Shown here: positions 1-12,395 of the stretch, one piece after another
Layout of the letters: the number at the start of each line of letters is the position of its first letter
Numbering within the stretch: position 1 is the stretch's first letter
Source: Anaspis maculata
Taxonomy: Eukaryota; Arthropoda; Insecta; Coleoptera; Scraptiidae
DNA: 64,000 nucleotides
Direction: 5' to 3'
Assembly (NCBI GenBank): GCA_949128115.1
Contig: OX421964.1
Span: 30,930,177-30,994,176, forward strand
Made by a program: the position numbers and the translations under genes
Notes under the pieces: generated by a model
Told to the model about the DNA's origin: nothing
Database searches by the model: none
What the model saw: the letters and a program-made list of their open reading frames with translations, nothing else

Positions 1-246
1 ATTAACAAGTAGGTACTAGTGAAAATAACATTATACCATATACCCATCTTAAGGACGCCATTTTTGTTCCCGCGACCTATATGCATACTATCTTTGTCAG
101 TATTTATGGGATACGCTATACCTCCCTCTTTATCTGCGTTAACGTGCATATTACGAGATAAATAATAGCCCTGTAAATGTGTAGATAATCGAATATATTG
201 TTTCTGAAGCATAAAAGTTTTAATTTGCATTCACTTCCATTTGCAG
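1..246 (+). other. opa: 3' end of an upstream opa intron
   Basis: This AT-rich stretch has no open frame continuous with the exon that follows. It ends in a pyrimidine-rich tract and the acceptor TTTGCAG, with AG at 245-246. The reading frame opens right after it. The upstream donor and the first exon or exons lie outside the window. Confidence 0.8.
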
Positions 247-898
247 GCCAACTATGGTCACCACATGGGCCACCTCAACGCTCACCCGGGCTACGCCACG
301 CGCGACTTCCTGCTGCGGCGGGAGCACCACGACTTCCCCACGGCCCAGACCGCCCCCGCGGATTCCATGCTGTTCCATCACCACGCCGGCGACATGACCG
401 GCCACCACCACAACCCCCATCTCAGCAGCCACCATCAGATGATCTACACGCGGACGGCGGAGCACCACGCGCCCTACCACCCCACGGCCAACCACCAGTA
501 CCTGAACCCCCACATGGCCATGCCTCACCACCACACCAACATGCACGCCGGCGCCTTCTTCAGGTACATGAGGCCGTCGGTGAAACAGGAGATGCAGTGC
601 CTGTGGATAGACAACGACCAGCCCCATCCGCGAAAAGTCTGCAACAAACACTTCACCACCATGCCGGAGATCGTCACGCATCTGGCCGTCGACCACGTGG
701 GAGGACCAGAGTGCACCATGCACGCGTGCTTCTGGGAGAACTGCGCCAGGAATGGGCGGCCCTTCAAGGCTAAGTACAAGCTGATCAACCACATCAGGGT
801 GCACACCGGTGAGAAGCCCTTCGCCTGTCCCTTTCCGGGATGCGGCAAGGTGTTCGCCAGGAGCGAGAACCTGAAAATACACAAGCGAACACATACCG
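247..898 (+). CDS. opa: odd-paired/ZIC transcription factor, internal exon with ZOC motif and zinc fingers 1-3
   Basis: This exon encodes 217 residues plus the first base of the next codon (phase 0 in, phase 1 out). ZIC/Opa proteins are nuclear C2H2 factors; Drosophila Opa is a pair-rule and timing regulator. Numbering from the first exon residue, a ZOC motif TRDFLLRR lies at 18-25, as in Opa and vertebrate ZIC1-3. A His-rich linker with many HH/HHH runs fills about 43-105. Finger 1 has Cys118, Cys132, His145 and His150, with Trp120 after its first Cys. Finger 2 has Cys161, Cys166, His182 and His186, with Trp163. This is the tandem CWCH2 arrangement typical of ZIC. Finger 3 has Cys194, Cys199, His212 and His216. 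The exon is much more GC-rich than its surroundings. There is no start codon here: the upstream base triplets are intron, so the protein's N-terminus is off-window. The ZOC motif plus five ordered fingers exclude GLI and generic C2H2 proteins. Confidence 0.95.
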
Positions 899-904
899 GT
901 AAGT
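899..904 (+). other. opa: splice donor GTAAGT
   Basis: GTAAGT follows the phase-1 base G that ends the HTG of finger 3. It matches the donor consensus fully. The frame runs on only 12 codons past it and loses similarity at once. Confidence 0.9.
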
Positions 905-2887
905 CTTTCTACTTTCGAGTGACCACAATAATCATATGACACATCTCATCAAGCGTTTACAGAAAAATCTTCAAAATTCACAACGAACCAAAGTTTCAAA
1001 GCAGTTTTGCACTGTCAAGTCCACCAGCACTAGTCTGACAAATAAATAGGTTTGTTGTACAGTAGTATGTGGTCTAAATAACCCAAATCAGGGTAGATTC
1101 ATTAGATTGACGGAAGCGTAAGCGGAACGTAAACGTAATGAAATAAACCAATCACTGGGGAGGTGCCAGGCTTTTTGACGTTTTGGACCAATCTTTCTAT
1201 GGTGAAGTTCAAATCGGTACAGTGACACATGTTTAAGCTGCTCATTTATTGCAAGGTAATCTAGTGGCGAGCCATAGAGGAACTGCCTCAAAAGAGAATG
1301 GCCGAAAAGTAAGACGTAAGTCTCTTACAGAAGTAAAGCCGAAACGTTGGAGAACGTTCAGTGTTTACAATTCGGTGGCACTGATACATTTTCTTGAAAA
1401 TTGTATAACGTCGTAGGCGAACCTTTCTCATTATTCAGTTCTTGACAAACTGCATCAGTGTCAAGTCAGTGTCACCAAATTGTGAATGTTCTTCAACATT
1501 TTCAGCTCAACTTTTGCAAGAGACGTACATTTTATTTTCCAGACGTTTTTTTTTTCGAGTGTCTACGCAGCTCCTGCGGATCGCCACCAGATAAGTCTGC
1601 AATAAATAATACAGGGACGGCAGTTTGAGTGAGGGTCGGGCCGTGCTCGTGTCCTATTCGTGTGTATTCGCATCAGGAATCAGTCACTACACCGCTGTCG
1701 TTTATACGAACCTGGATATAGTCTATTTCTTTTTATCTCTGGCATTTGAAAATGACATTTGAATGACAACTACCTAATGAGTAGTTTGCTTACCGACCTC
1801 TAAAACTAATGAGGTGATTCTGTATTTCTGCGTAACTTTAAGTTATTATAACAGCATGTTAGCTACATAGCTCTGATGAGATGGTTTGATGCTGTTTAGG
1901 ACGTATTCTGTGAGGGTCAACGTTACGGTCATCGTAATTCCCATTAGATTAAAAAAATGTTGAATTTTCGAAGTAATGGTATGTGCAAGTGCTCCATGCG
2001 CATCCGTCAACCGTCAGGTTATTCTGTCTCCTGTCACTTTTACAAGTACCTATACATACACAAACACGCTATGCAAATACGTAAAACAAACGCCAGAGGA
2101 CTACCTTATATAATCTTCATCCACCAGTAAATGCACTATCATCAGCTCAGCGCTAATTCATCGATATCTTGTTTAGTTGCTACTACTTATTCTGGTAGTT
2201 CCCTGCTGTTTTTTTCACAAATTATTATTAGAATCAAGATAAAAACACGGCAGTTACAGACTGGAAAGTGGAAACTGAAGCAATCCATTATTTGACATTT
2301 GACATAACCTCAAAAAGTAATGTCATCAGTAGTCAACGGTCACGTCAAATCTTTTCAACATGACATTACTACCAATATCTATTATTACCGTCACTCGTCT
2401 TCTTTTGCAAGTTGATAGATCATGATTGGAATTATGGAATTTCCTCAGCCAAACCTGATTACTATTCAACACAGCACACTTCGAACAAGTTCAAATTCAA
2501 CACAATCTGAAGTCTAAATATAACCTATAAAATTCACAAATGTCATGCAACTACTGATAATTCAATGTTGACACTACACATTGGGTGAAAACTGCACGCT
2601 ACATACCATGTTTTGTTAGCAACAGCGTTGCATTGCACTTAGCGAATCGCAGTTTGATAACATTATCTTAAAACTAACATAACATGGCCTCGAACATAAT
2701 GTTAAGCGTGAAATTTCCTTGCAGAATCACACAATTATTAACCTACATTTTACAGCCATCTGCGCCGATTTTTCATAGAAGTTGGTCAAATTTTTTGGGT
2801 GATTTTTGCTCCCACCATTTTCAAAAATACATAGTACTATTGTCCGAGAACTACAGGTTGACATGGAGTATACAGTTTTCAGATTAA
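905..2887. other. intron stretch, no feature recognised
   Basis: This is AT-rich DNA with stop codons in all frames. I see no clear inverted repeat, tandem repeat or RNA gene. Confidence 0.5.
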
Positions 2888-3505
2888 GAGTCCTTACGCT
2901 TAGAGCGGCTCCGACAAAAAGACCTCTAAATCGAAGCCGGTGATTTTCTTTCGACTGTCATTCAGAGATTTTACCTCATATTATCCATATAAACAGGTTA
3001 ACGAAAAAAATCTGAGCAAAACCGATCACGACCGAAGGTAGTTGAATTTTACGCGTGCCATTCTAGGGCTTTCATTTGAGAAAGAAAAATTGTATTTTTT
3101 TTACGGTGGTTTCTCTATAGTACTCTGCACAATCGGTCCGAGTGATTTTTGCGTACAAGATCTGGAGCCAAAGTTGTTTGGTTATAAAAATCAATAAAAA
3201 ATTGCTTGAAAATTTGAAGATTCTTTAGCTGAAAATTTTTTATTGAAAAATCACCCAGACCGAATATGCAGAATATTGTAAGGAATCCACCGTGAAAATT
3301 TTTTTCTCTGTCAAATGAAAACCCTAGGATGGCGAGCATAAAATTTGACATCTTCGGCTGTGATCGTTTTTTCTCGGATTTTTCCCGGTTCTCCTGTTCA
3401 CTGTTTATATGAAGTGAAATCTCTAAATGCCAGTTGAAAGAAAATCACTGCGGCTTTGATTCAGAGGCCTTTTATTCGGAGCCGCTCCAAGTGTACAGAG
3501 GACTC
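2888..3505. mobile_element. foldback element, about 618 bp palindrome
   Basis: The outer ends are inverted copies: GAGTCC with AGCGGCTCCGA near 2902 pairs with TCGGAGCCGCT near 3478 and GGACTC at 3500-3505. Inner stretches also match: TGATTTTCTTTCGACTG near 2941 pairs with CAGTTGAAAGAAAATCA near 3432, and the arms continue to a short loop near 3198. No transposase frame is present. I could not fix a target-site duplication. It is a non-autonomous foldback or MITE-like repeat of unknown superfamily. Confidence 0.8.
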
Positions 3506-6500
3506 TCAAGATGCTAGGTAATAGTGGCAACATTTGAATTGATATTGCAAATTTCTGAGTAAATCTGATCACATTCTGAGTGCCACCGTCAGTGAAATTT
3601 TAATAATAATAATATAATTTTTATCCTAATAATAACTCTGCAAAATGTTTTGTGGCACACAGCTGATGGCAACCATTGACTTGACGCTAAGTGATGACAG
3701 CGTTTACATGGCGGAAAATTACTGCACCTGCAAACGGTCATTATCATTGTTTAAGGAATTCAGGCCTTGCAGAATAACTCGCCTATACGTCTAAATCTAA
3801 TCTATAGCGGAAGAGATTAGCTTTTTTTGAAACTTCTTCGGCGAAGGTCACTTTGGCTTGGCCAATTCGGAGTATTTTGAACAAAGCCAATTTCTTCAAT
3901 GCCTTTTTAGTTACATGGCTCACACAAAAGGTGACAGTGGCGACACGATATTTCAGTGATCGTGTGTGTCTATCACAAAGGTCCCATTGAAAAGTGACGC
4001 ATTTCATTGCTTTTGCCTCTTTTTGTTTGTCACGTCTCATTTGATTCATATGTCTTGTGTCCCGTTTTGTTGTGGCTTTACATGAACTTTCAACTGTCTT
4101 ATATGCAAATGCATGTAAGAAATTTGGATTAGTAAAGAACATTAATGTGTATCAAAACATGAGCTGTGAACGTTACAAATCCGATACCACTATAGTGCGA
4201 TGATTATGTAAAATCGGTGCAGCGTTTATAGGGTGATAGAACAAAAGGGGGTGTAAGGCAGATGGGCCAGACTGGGTCTTCCCCTGTGTCTGCGCCATTT
4301 TAAATTGTGAAGAGCGAGCCTCCGCCTCGTAACACTTTAATAATTTGGATGTTCCAAAGTTATACACACTTTGGAGGAAGTTATGTTGGTGACTATGTGC
4401 AAAAGGCATGGTATACGCCTGGTAGTAGACGAAAGAAGGATTTATGTCGACTCGCTGGAAACACAATGGGGTGCGGTGTAGTGTAGATTGCTGGGAAAAC
4501 TGAATTACTTCATTTAGGGGTCGTAATTACTGCTTGTTGTGTACAAACATAGTTATTCATGCTTTATGCTCTGCTGGGTTTTGGTATAAGTATAGGACAA
4601 CTCCACGAGCATTGTTTATCGCACTCAGACTCTACTGCGTAGAGTAGGAAGAAATATATACCAAACAATTTTGGAGGTAGATTCAATTTTTTCAATTAGA
4701 ACCCATAGGGAAGCCAAGTAATTTTTCTGGTTTGAACGATGGAATTAATTATGGTACGGGCTGAGGTATGGGCGTCTCTGATGGGCAGTAATATTTCAGC
4801 TGGGCAAGTGGATATATGGGTGCCACGAAGGCGGACCTGGGTAATCACCTGGGGTCCTCAGTAGCAGGCTCCATTAGATCCCCGAGCCCAGAAATGATGG
4901 ACGCCCTAATTAGACCATCGATCATACCATGACTGCCATATCAGTTCTGTTTGTTTTAAGATTAAGAACCGAGACGATGGGTTATAGAAGCGTATAATAT
5001 GTTTTTTTTAATGCATGCATGCCTCATATACTTTCACTTATAACAGTTGGCAACATTGGCCGTAAATATAGTCAATTGGCTTGGTGGTACCAATAAAATC
5101 GCACATGGCACACCCTCTCTTCGAGGGTCCTCCTAAGGTCAGTATGTTTAAATACTAATAATCGCCTTTCGATTTTCCAAGCTGAGGGTTTGGTCCCTGC
5201 AATTTGCGCGTTAAACCCCGAACAACGGCACCATATTCAAGCGCGCGCGAATTTGTTGTAGGTATATCCGTTTAATCGATATAAACCCTGAGAAAATTCC
5301 GTTTTGGACATTATAATGAGATGACAGTTTTGCACCCTTCCGCTGTAAAGGTGAAAGATTAATGGACCTATCAAAAATAAAGCTTAAACGGAAAGAGATA
5401 AATTGCTCTTTATGTAGGTATCCGCGTATGTACAATTTGGATAGGTACTGATTGAGCATTTTATTTTTTCGAAATCAATAAAAAACGCTCCGACAAACCC
5501 AACAATGGAACTCATGTAGGCTTCGCACCAGTTTTATTGTTCACACGTCAGTGTTTGTTATGTCATTTTATGTTATCATAAGCATCTACCGCTAACAATA
5601 GTTTCAACGATATTAACATGAATCCCACCGACATCTAGACATTTAATCTAATGTCCATGCTTGTCTTTCACGCTCGATTTTTATGAAAATAAATTTCTCT
5701 TGATGCCGGGCGCGTCACATAACGCAGAACTTCCAAGGATCGAGCATCGAGAAACTCTACTGCACAGAAGTTTTTTCTCTTTATTACCGGTATTATGACC
5801 CTTGGCAGGGGATGGTCAGTTTACCTCTTGGCAGACACAATTTATTTCCTTTTAGCACAATAGATTTCAGGGAAACCAACGGCTATTGTCCAAACTAGGT
5901 ATAGATGTTTGTCTGATGGCTTAGCACGCCTCCATATTCCAGGTCCGTCGGAAGACGTCACTGGTAAAATATTGACTTTGCATTGTTCGAGATAGCAGAC
6001 AGCTTTTGCGACAAAAGTTCCTCTCATTGATCTGCTTTGTCCGATGCCAAATTAGCTCAGAATTCTCTATTTCGAAATCGGACATGCCGGTTGGAAACGA
6101 GTCAAGAGAAAAATAACCACGTTTGAGGTCGCTAAAACAATTTCAAGGTCAAGAGTTTCGTTTTAGTGCATATTTTTCTAGTTTCGACGCGTGTAAAGTC
6201 CATAGTTGCCATGGTGACGGATTTTTTTGCAGTCAAAGAGAGAGGATTCAGCTGCTGTCACACTGTAACAAAGCATCATGTCACTGTAGGCGTCGGTATA
6301 GTAGGTCCTGGCAGCAAAAGTAGACGGACGTTGAATAAATCAGAAAAAAATCACTGTATTCACGATTGCGATTAACATTAATACATTAGCGAAAAAAAAG
6401 CCCTGAAAAGTCACATGTTATCCTCGAGAATGCCTTGGACGGGTGGAAAATGCAGCCGTCAAACTGGCAGGTAATGCTGTCACTGCACACTGCAATTCGA

Positions 6501-6580
6501 AAAAAATTAATGGTGATTTTCAATTTTTATGTCACTTTTCTCTGCCATGTGAACATAATGCAGGACTATTGATAATTCGA
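3506..6580. other. intron stretch, no feature recognised
   Basis: The longest frames (such as 3783-4142 and 4173-4466, both - strand) show no domain I recognise and look like chance. I see no strong repeat structure. Confidence 0.45.
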
Positions 6581-6581
6581 A

Positions 6582-6680
6582 CAGCTCCTCCGCCAATCGT
6601 GAGGGTTTGTGGCTTATACTTGAGTTGAAGTCTCCAGGTTTATGGCTCATCCCATTGTCGGCGTCTCCAGCGAATATCGT
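6582..6680 (+). repeat. dispersed repeat, copy 1 (GGCTCCTCC family)
   Basis: This stretch reads CAGCTCCTCCGCCAAT, then GGGTTTGTGGCTTAT, then a GAGTTGAAGTCTCCAG block, ending in CTCCAGCGAATATCGTA. The same order of blocks recurs near 20600-20765 and 57088-57140. In the second copy the middle block has expanded into a tandem array. Confidence 0.6.
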
Positions 6681-7751
6681 AACAGAATCTTACATTCGCC
6701 CGCTTTAACATATCGAGTTCGTTTTTAGCGCGCTTCTCCAAACGGGAAAGCGCTTATGTCCTCGCTTTGTCCGTCTGTCCGTCTGTCTGTTCACTGAAAC
6801 AAATTATAAATGTTTGGCGTATTGTCTACTGAATGAATCGTGTGATCAAATTAATTCGTAATTGAGGCAGGCTTGCCAGAAGAAACTTGTACGGTGGAGA
6901 AATTACTCAGTTCGGCTGAACGTCGCTGGAGGTATCAGAATATTATAGTTTGATTTGCTGAGATACAACCAGCCTGCGTAGATTATATAAATTCTCTTAT
7001 CCAATCCTATTTAATGATGTACGCATTATCACGTGCATACATGCCTGCATTTTTCAATAAGACTGGATAAAGCATAGTATGCTACTCGCTGGTAATGGCT
7101 ATTACTCATTCGGATGCTTTACGACACTCACCAAGGCTCGTGTCGGCAAACGCATCCTCATGAGTAAGAAGCAATCATCACCCGCTTGTTGAATAATATA
7201 CTATGATCACATTGGAGAATGGGGACAAATAAATACCAAAATTTCTCTCGCTAGATGGCGTTGAAGTAGCTGGAGTTTTTCAAATTTGGAAGCATTATCT
7301 GGCGGTTGGAATTTATCGTGTTTTGTGCTTCTGGTACCATTTGGGCAGGCACGACGTGTTATTGTTATGAAACGAGGACAAATATTTTCTAGCAAAATTT
7401 CAGGCAAAATATTGTCGATGAGCGTTTGTTCAATTTTTAGCTTCAACTTTACTCAGTGACAGGTCCGTGTTTATAAAAATCTACAACATCATCCATTCAG
7501 TTTTTGATGGGCGCTCAATTAAATTTTATCCTCAACTTTAAAGGTCAACAAAGTTCACGCCCCCAAAAAATAGAACATTTTTCCACTGCTTAGAATATCA
7601 AGAAAAAATATGTGCCGTGATGTAAAATGCTGTTTTGAATCGCTTATCATATTTTGATAGAAATGCATGGACCGTGTGTTGAACATTTGAAAAAACTCAA
7701 AATACTATTATCCAAATGAGTATTGAAACCCTCGACTTCTCCGCTTCTACG
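6681..7751. other. intron stretch, no gene seen
   Basis: A short run of GTCC/GTCT repeats lies at about 6769-6790. Nothing else is recognisable. Confidence 0.45.
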
Positions 7752-7973
7752 CCTGGACTGGTAGGCAACCCAACATACTTCAATTTAATTCAACTTATTT
7801 GAATTCATCCGCTTTTGGGACTGATGCTTGGCCGTCATCGTCTAGTGGTTAGGACCCTGCGTGAAGGGTCGTTCCTCTGTAGTAACCCAGGTTCGTATCC
7901 TAGTCACGAAAACTGATTTTATTCAAATGAGTTTAATCAAATTGAACTATGTTAGGTTGCCTACCAATCCTGG
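7752..7973. repeat. inverted repeat enclosing a tRNA-His-like sequence
   Basis: The left arm at 7752-7804 (with GGTAGGCAACCCAACATA) is matched in reverse complement by the right arm at 7921-7973 (with TATGTTAGGTTGCCTACC). Arm identity is roughly 80% by eye. The loop holds the tRNA-like sequence. The structure could be a foldback that captured a tRNA-derived sequence, or a tRNA-derived element with a self-complementary tail. Confidence 0.65.
7831..7910 (+). pseudogene. tRNA-His-like pseudogene or tRNA-derived SINE head
   Basis: The 5' part GCCGTCATCGTCTAGTGGTT and the following AGGACC resemble the acceptor and D-arm of animal tRNA-His. The box-B-like GGTTCGTATCC at 7890-7900 differs from the Pol III consensus by one base. 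The anticodon arm carries extra bases (GTGAAGGGTCGTTCCTCTGT) and does not give a normal stem with a GUG anticodon. The acceptor ends (GCCGTCA with TCACGAA) pair poorly. It is therefore unlikely to be a working tRNA gene. Confidence 0.55.
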
Positions 7974-7985
7974 TCACGGCACCAC

Positions 7986-10900
7986 AGAGTTCGGGGAGTT
8001 TCAGTATCAACGATTACATATGAGAGTGGAATACCATGCTTTATCTACGACCATTCAAGAAGTACTTAGATCGTCTTAGATGAACCTTCAGCACAACATA
8101 AATTCGGAAATGTAATTGCAAAAAGGAGAACAGGCAATGTGTGAAGAATTATATGCTTGTTGAATCCATTTCGTATCCATCCATCCATCCAGCTATTTCG
8201 TATTTTTTTCTGAAGGAAGGTCTAGAGATAATGATATGACCGCTTCTGCATCAGTACTGAATTTTTGGTGGCGCGGCGTAAAATTTTCTTCACAATAACT
8301 TCCCAAAATTATTTCGATGCACAATTAAAGAGAGAAACTGGCATCTTCGAAATAAATTTCACACATGGACCGAAATCAGGAGACTCCTTCATGTTGCATC
8401 CATGTGAATGTGCGATTTTGTGATTGGCTCCAGCCTGGTTATTGCAGAGGCTTCGCAATTAATACTCACGGGGCGGGACCCCAACCGATGGAGTAATGCT
8501 AATCGTTAATCAATCCAAAGCGCATATTTATTGTGTGTATTATTTATTAGGAGTAAAGTATTATCATAGCTGAGGGGCTGGATCAAATCCCGAAGCGCAG
8601 TTGAGGGATATAATAAGACACCGGAGCTATAGGTATTGGTTTTCTCAATCTTTATGGGTACAGAATTTTTTCTACTAGAAAATTAATATCACAATTCAGG
8701 AACAGGTTACGGATGGCGCATACTTCACAATTTGTAGCAAAAAAAACTTGTCTTTCCGTTACCGCGATAATCTGCGTATATGATCTTTATATAAAAATTT
8801 CAAACAAGATCTAGAATACTTATGCCATTTTGCACCAAATCGGTATATTTTTTCTAAATCTTTCAAATATAGTCCAAGAAGAAGATCTTTAGGAGATTCT
8901 GGGAAATTATATTGTGTTTAAAAGGGTGAATCTCATATTGTTTGAACACTGACGAACATATACGAAACTTGTTCATCAGCTATTATTTGATTATTTGTGG
9001 AAAATAAAACTTCTCTTTTCTGCCTTATCTGGATACCTACCCTAATTACTATTCTCATAAAAGTTTGATAGATTACCATTCTCCACAATATGAGTTTTTT
9101 TTTAAAGGGAAATATATTTTATCTAGTTTTTGCTCATGCTAACTGCTATAATGGACAATATCTACTTATCCAATATTTATTGATTCACGATTGCGAAACT
9201 GGGAGGCGTCTTTATTGGAACTAAACGATCTGTGTTGTGTATTTGGAATTCGAAACCCCAAACATTTTCTCACCCATTGCACTCGAGAGCCGACATCACA
9301 GCAGCCAAGCAAGAGCGAAAGCCCTCTCGAAACACCCCATAAAAACCGCAAGAAAGCAAGCGAGCACCTCCCCTCTTGTGCCCTATCTCCTTGAAAAATG
9401 TTATATATTTGAATAGATTTTTATTTCCGCCACGAAACTCACACATAATGAGAGCATTATTCAGATTATTGTGCGCATCTAGAGAGCGCTGTGTGTGTGT
9501 GTGTGCCGACGTTCCGCTGTTTCGAACAAAACGCACTCGAAAGCTCTGCCTACTACAGGCTTTTCGAACACACACACAAATATTTACCTGCCCCTGAATG
9601 GTGGCCGCCGCACACTAGATTATCCTGGCTTAGTGCACTTCTACCTCAAGGATGCAACTTTTGGTTGGTTTCGCACATTTCGTGTCATTCATCTCTGATC
9701 CCTTCATTCAAGTGCTCGTCCGAATAACATGTAGAGGGCTACTTTGGAATTATATACCTTACATTCTAATTGCCTTCGGGGCGAACGATTGTTTATAACC
9801 AATTAAAAACACCGGCTCAGACAGCTGTCAATCAAAGGGTAACTTGAGACAAAAACAATATTAGTGCAACTTACAATAGATGGCTTTGTGTGCAACATCT
9901 GTTTCTGGTGCGCTGTGGGTGCGACGCCCCTGATTTTGTACCTACCAAAAATTTTTGGCTGATTTATGACTGCCAATCCTTCAATTAAAATAATCGGACA
10001 TCACACGAAAGCACTCTCATAACGAACGTGATTTGTCTGCGCGCCGCGTTGATGACGAAACACACGAAACGCGAGATGGATGATCGAATATGCATTGTGC
10101 TGTCAGGCTGTCAAGGCGCCCAACACCATTGCCGGGAACGTCTTCTCTTTGTTTCGATTATATCTCAAAGTTTCGACCTCTTATAACCAAATTTCCGCCG
10201 CGTAATGAGAGGTCGGATGGAAAAAATCCAGACAAAGTGCATGTACCACGTGAGTAACTTGATATATTGAGAACTGTGCGGTTGATGTCCGCCCTCCCCA
10301 TTCAGGTCCCACAAAAGAGCGGTTTTTTGTTCAAAACACTGATACCTACTCTCAGAAAATGCCTGAGGTATATCCGCTCTTGCACTGGCATCCCCTGATT
10401 AAATGTTTAGTGTTTATTCCGTGATATTAAACATGGACGGGGGTTGATGCGAGTTTATAATGGCGGATTAAGCCGGCTAATCTCTTTATTTCGTATTGTG
10501 CGTGAAGGGTTGATACACTTTTGGTTGGGTGAAGCCCGACGCGACAGCTGTGCGCTCCACGGTTGGCTAAAAAATCTCTTGTATAATCTTATCATGTACA
10601 GTCGCCAGATAAAATCTGAAGCACGAGCCATAGCAATGAGGGATCAGTTACGCAAAATGTCTATATAACTGCACGGAAATGTGCCATTCCAATCAGAAAG
10701 TATGACTGTGAAGATCTTGTAGTTTTTTTAATTATTGCTGTATTGCGATAGTATCTCCCATGACGTTGCTGGAACCAGAACTAGGATTTAATCAGGAGGT
10801 CTAATGTTTCAGCAACGCCGACCAGCATTTTCTTGCATACAGTGGAGTCTATTCAGTAACATTTACAACTGACACAAAGCCAGTTTTTAGATCCACCGTT

Positions 10901-11324
10901 ACATCGCTTGATTTAAAAATAATTCGACCTGAACAGGAAACTCATTCGAAAATCACAAAGAAAAAAGAGTTCAAACCAACCCCTTACTTTGCCATATCTT
11001 TGTTCAGCTTTGGACGCTCCAAATGAAACGTCCAATAAGACAAAACAGATCTTTAATGCGGTATAGATACGGTCGCAATTCGCAAGGACCTTGAACTCGG
11101 AGCGCTGAGACCTCCGCTTTATGTTATTGTGCTACGAAACTATATTTTGCATATTATTTGTATCGACAATGGAGGCGGTGCGTGATTGTGGCTTCTCAAT
11201 TCTCATTTTCACAGCTCAGTGACCAAAGTCCCATGTACCGCGTCCGAGAACGCGCACTTTTCATCCTCAAATTACCTTCGCCAGGTATGTCGAATTGGCA
11301 TAGAGTGTCGCCTGTGGTGGACAT
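7986..11324. other. intron stretch, simple repeats only
   Basis: A CATC microsatellite lies at about 8176-8192 and a short GT run at about 9490-9505. No gene or long inverted repeat is visible, and the small frames look like chance. Confidence 0.45.
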
Positions 11325-12395
11325 TAGGTTTGTTTTGGCAGCGATACACAACCGTTTCCAACCGTTTGGATTCTGCGCGCTTCCGTTAAGCCGTTCGGGC
11401 AGTGTAAACTTCGAGTTGCCAACTGTTGGTAAGCTGTTTGGGCAGGTGCCTCCAACGGTTCGAAAACAGTTTGTGGACGGTCAGAGGAGTTTGAGAATTA
11501 AAAAGAAACTGGTGATCAGACGCATGCGTACGCCTTTCTTCGCAATCGGGCGATCTTTGATTGATGGCGTGGCGCGTAATGTGACAGTGTGACAGAAAGG
11601 TAAATAAAGACGCATTTTCGAGGTTAATTTAAAATAGTTTTACCCGCTGAAAGTTACATATTTACATTAATTCGGTAAATTTATTAAGGGGTTTCTGATG
11701 CGACTAACAAAGTTGTTGAAGGGAATCGGTTTTTTTTTTTCGTCAAGTAGAAACTCCTCCAAAAAGAAAATGTACGGATATCGCTAATTTTTGAAAATTT
11801 TTGATTTTGATTTTTGAAAATTCAAAAACTAGATAGCATCGACAATGTGTCTTTCCTCAAGAAAGTCGCATGCCAAATATGAACTTTTTATTTCCAAAAA
11901 AAGGCACAAAAAATGATTTCTCGTAGACATGAAAAAGTGAATTAGTAGAAGTCATTTTTGGTACCTTTTTTTTGAAAATAGAAAGTTTAAATTGCATGCG
12001 ACTTTCTTGAGGAAAGATACATTGTCGATGCTATCTAGTTCTTGAATTTTCAAAAATCAAATTCAAATATTTTCAAAATATTTTGTAAATTTTCAAAATT
12101 TGATAGCAATGTCTGTACATTTTCTTTTTGGATGAGTTTGTACTTGACGAAAAAAATAAAATAAAACCGATTTCCGTCGACAACTTTTTTAGTCGCATCA
12201 GAAACCCCTTAAATAAGACCTCGGCTTGGCGGGGAAAACTTGACAAGTTGTTGTGTCCCTAGTTTCAACTGGAACCGCTCGCTACGCGTTCTTGCAGCAA
12301 AAACTTTCCAACCACTTGAAAACTGGTTGGAGTCGAGTATGCGCGCTGAATCACAGTTAGCAAACCGTCCGCAACTCGCTGCCAAAACAAACCTA
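11325..12395. mobile_element. terminal-inverted-repeat element interrupted by a second element
   Basis: The left end TAGGTTTGTTTTGGCAGCGA (11325) is matched by the right end TCGCTGCCAAAACAAACCTA (12395), a perfect 20 bp inverted pair. Similar ends bound two more elements at 17169-17523 and 17533-17967. The present copy is longer because the TTAA-flanked foldback at 11688-12208 sits inside it. No transposase was seen. Confidence 0.7.
11688..12208. mobile_element. TTAA-flanked foldback element (521 bp)
   Basis: The ends GGGGTTTCTGATGCGACTAA and TTAGTCGCATCAGAAACCCC are inverted copies. TTAA lies immediately outside both (11684-11687 and 12209-12212). The arms remain complementary through most of their length, for example AGAAAATGTAC against GTACATTTTCT, to a loop near 11945. 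A TTAA duplication fits piggyBac-type or Kolobok-type transposition. Superfamily assignment is inference because no transposase is present. Confidence 0.8.

Noticed and set aside
220..942. A 240-codon frame on the - strand over the opa exon
   Set aside because: It is a shadow of the GC-rich opa exon; the + strand encodes ZIC zinc fingers with exact splice sites.
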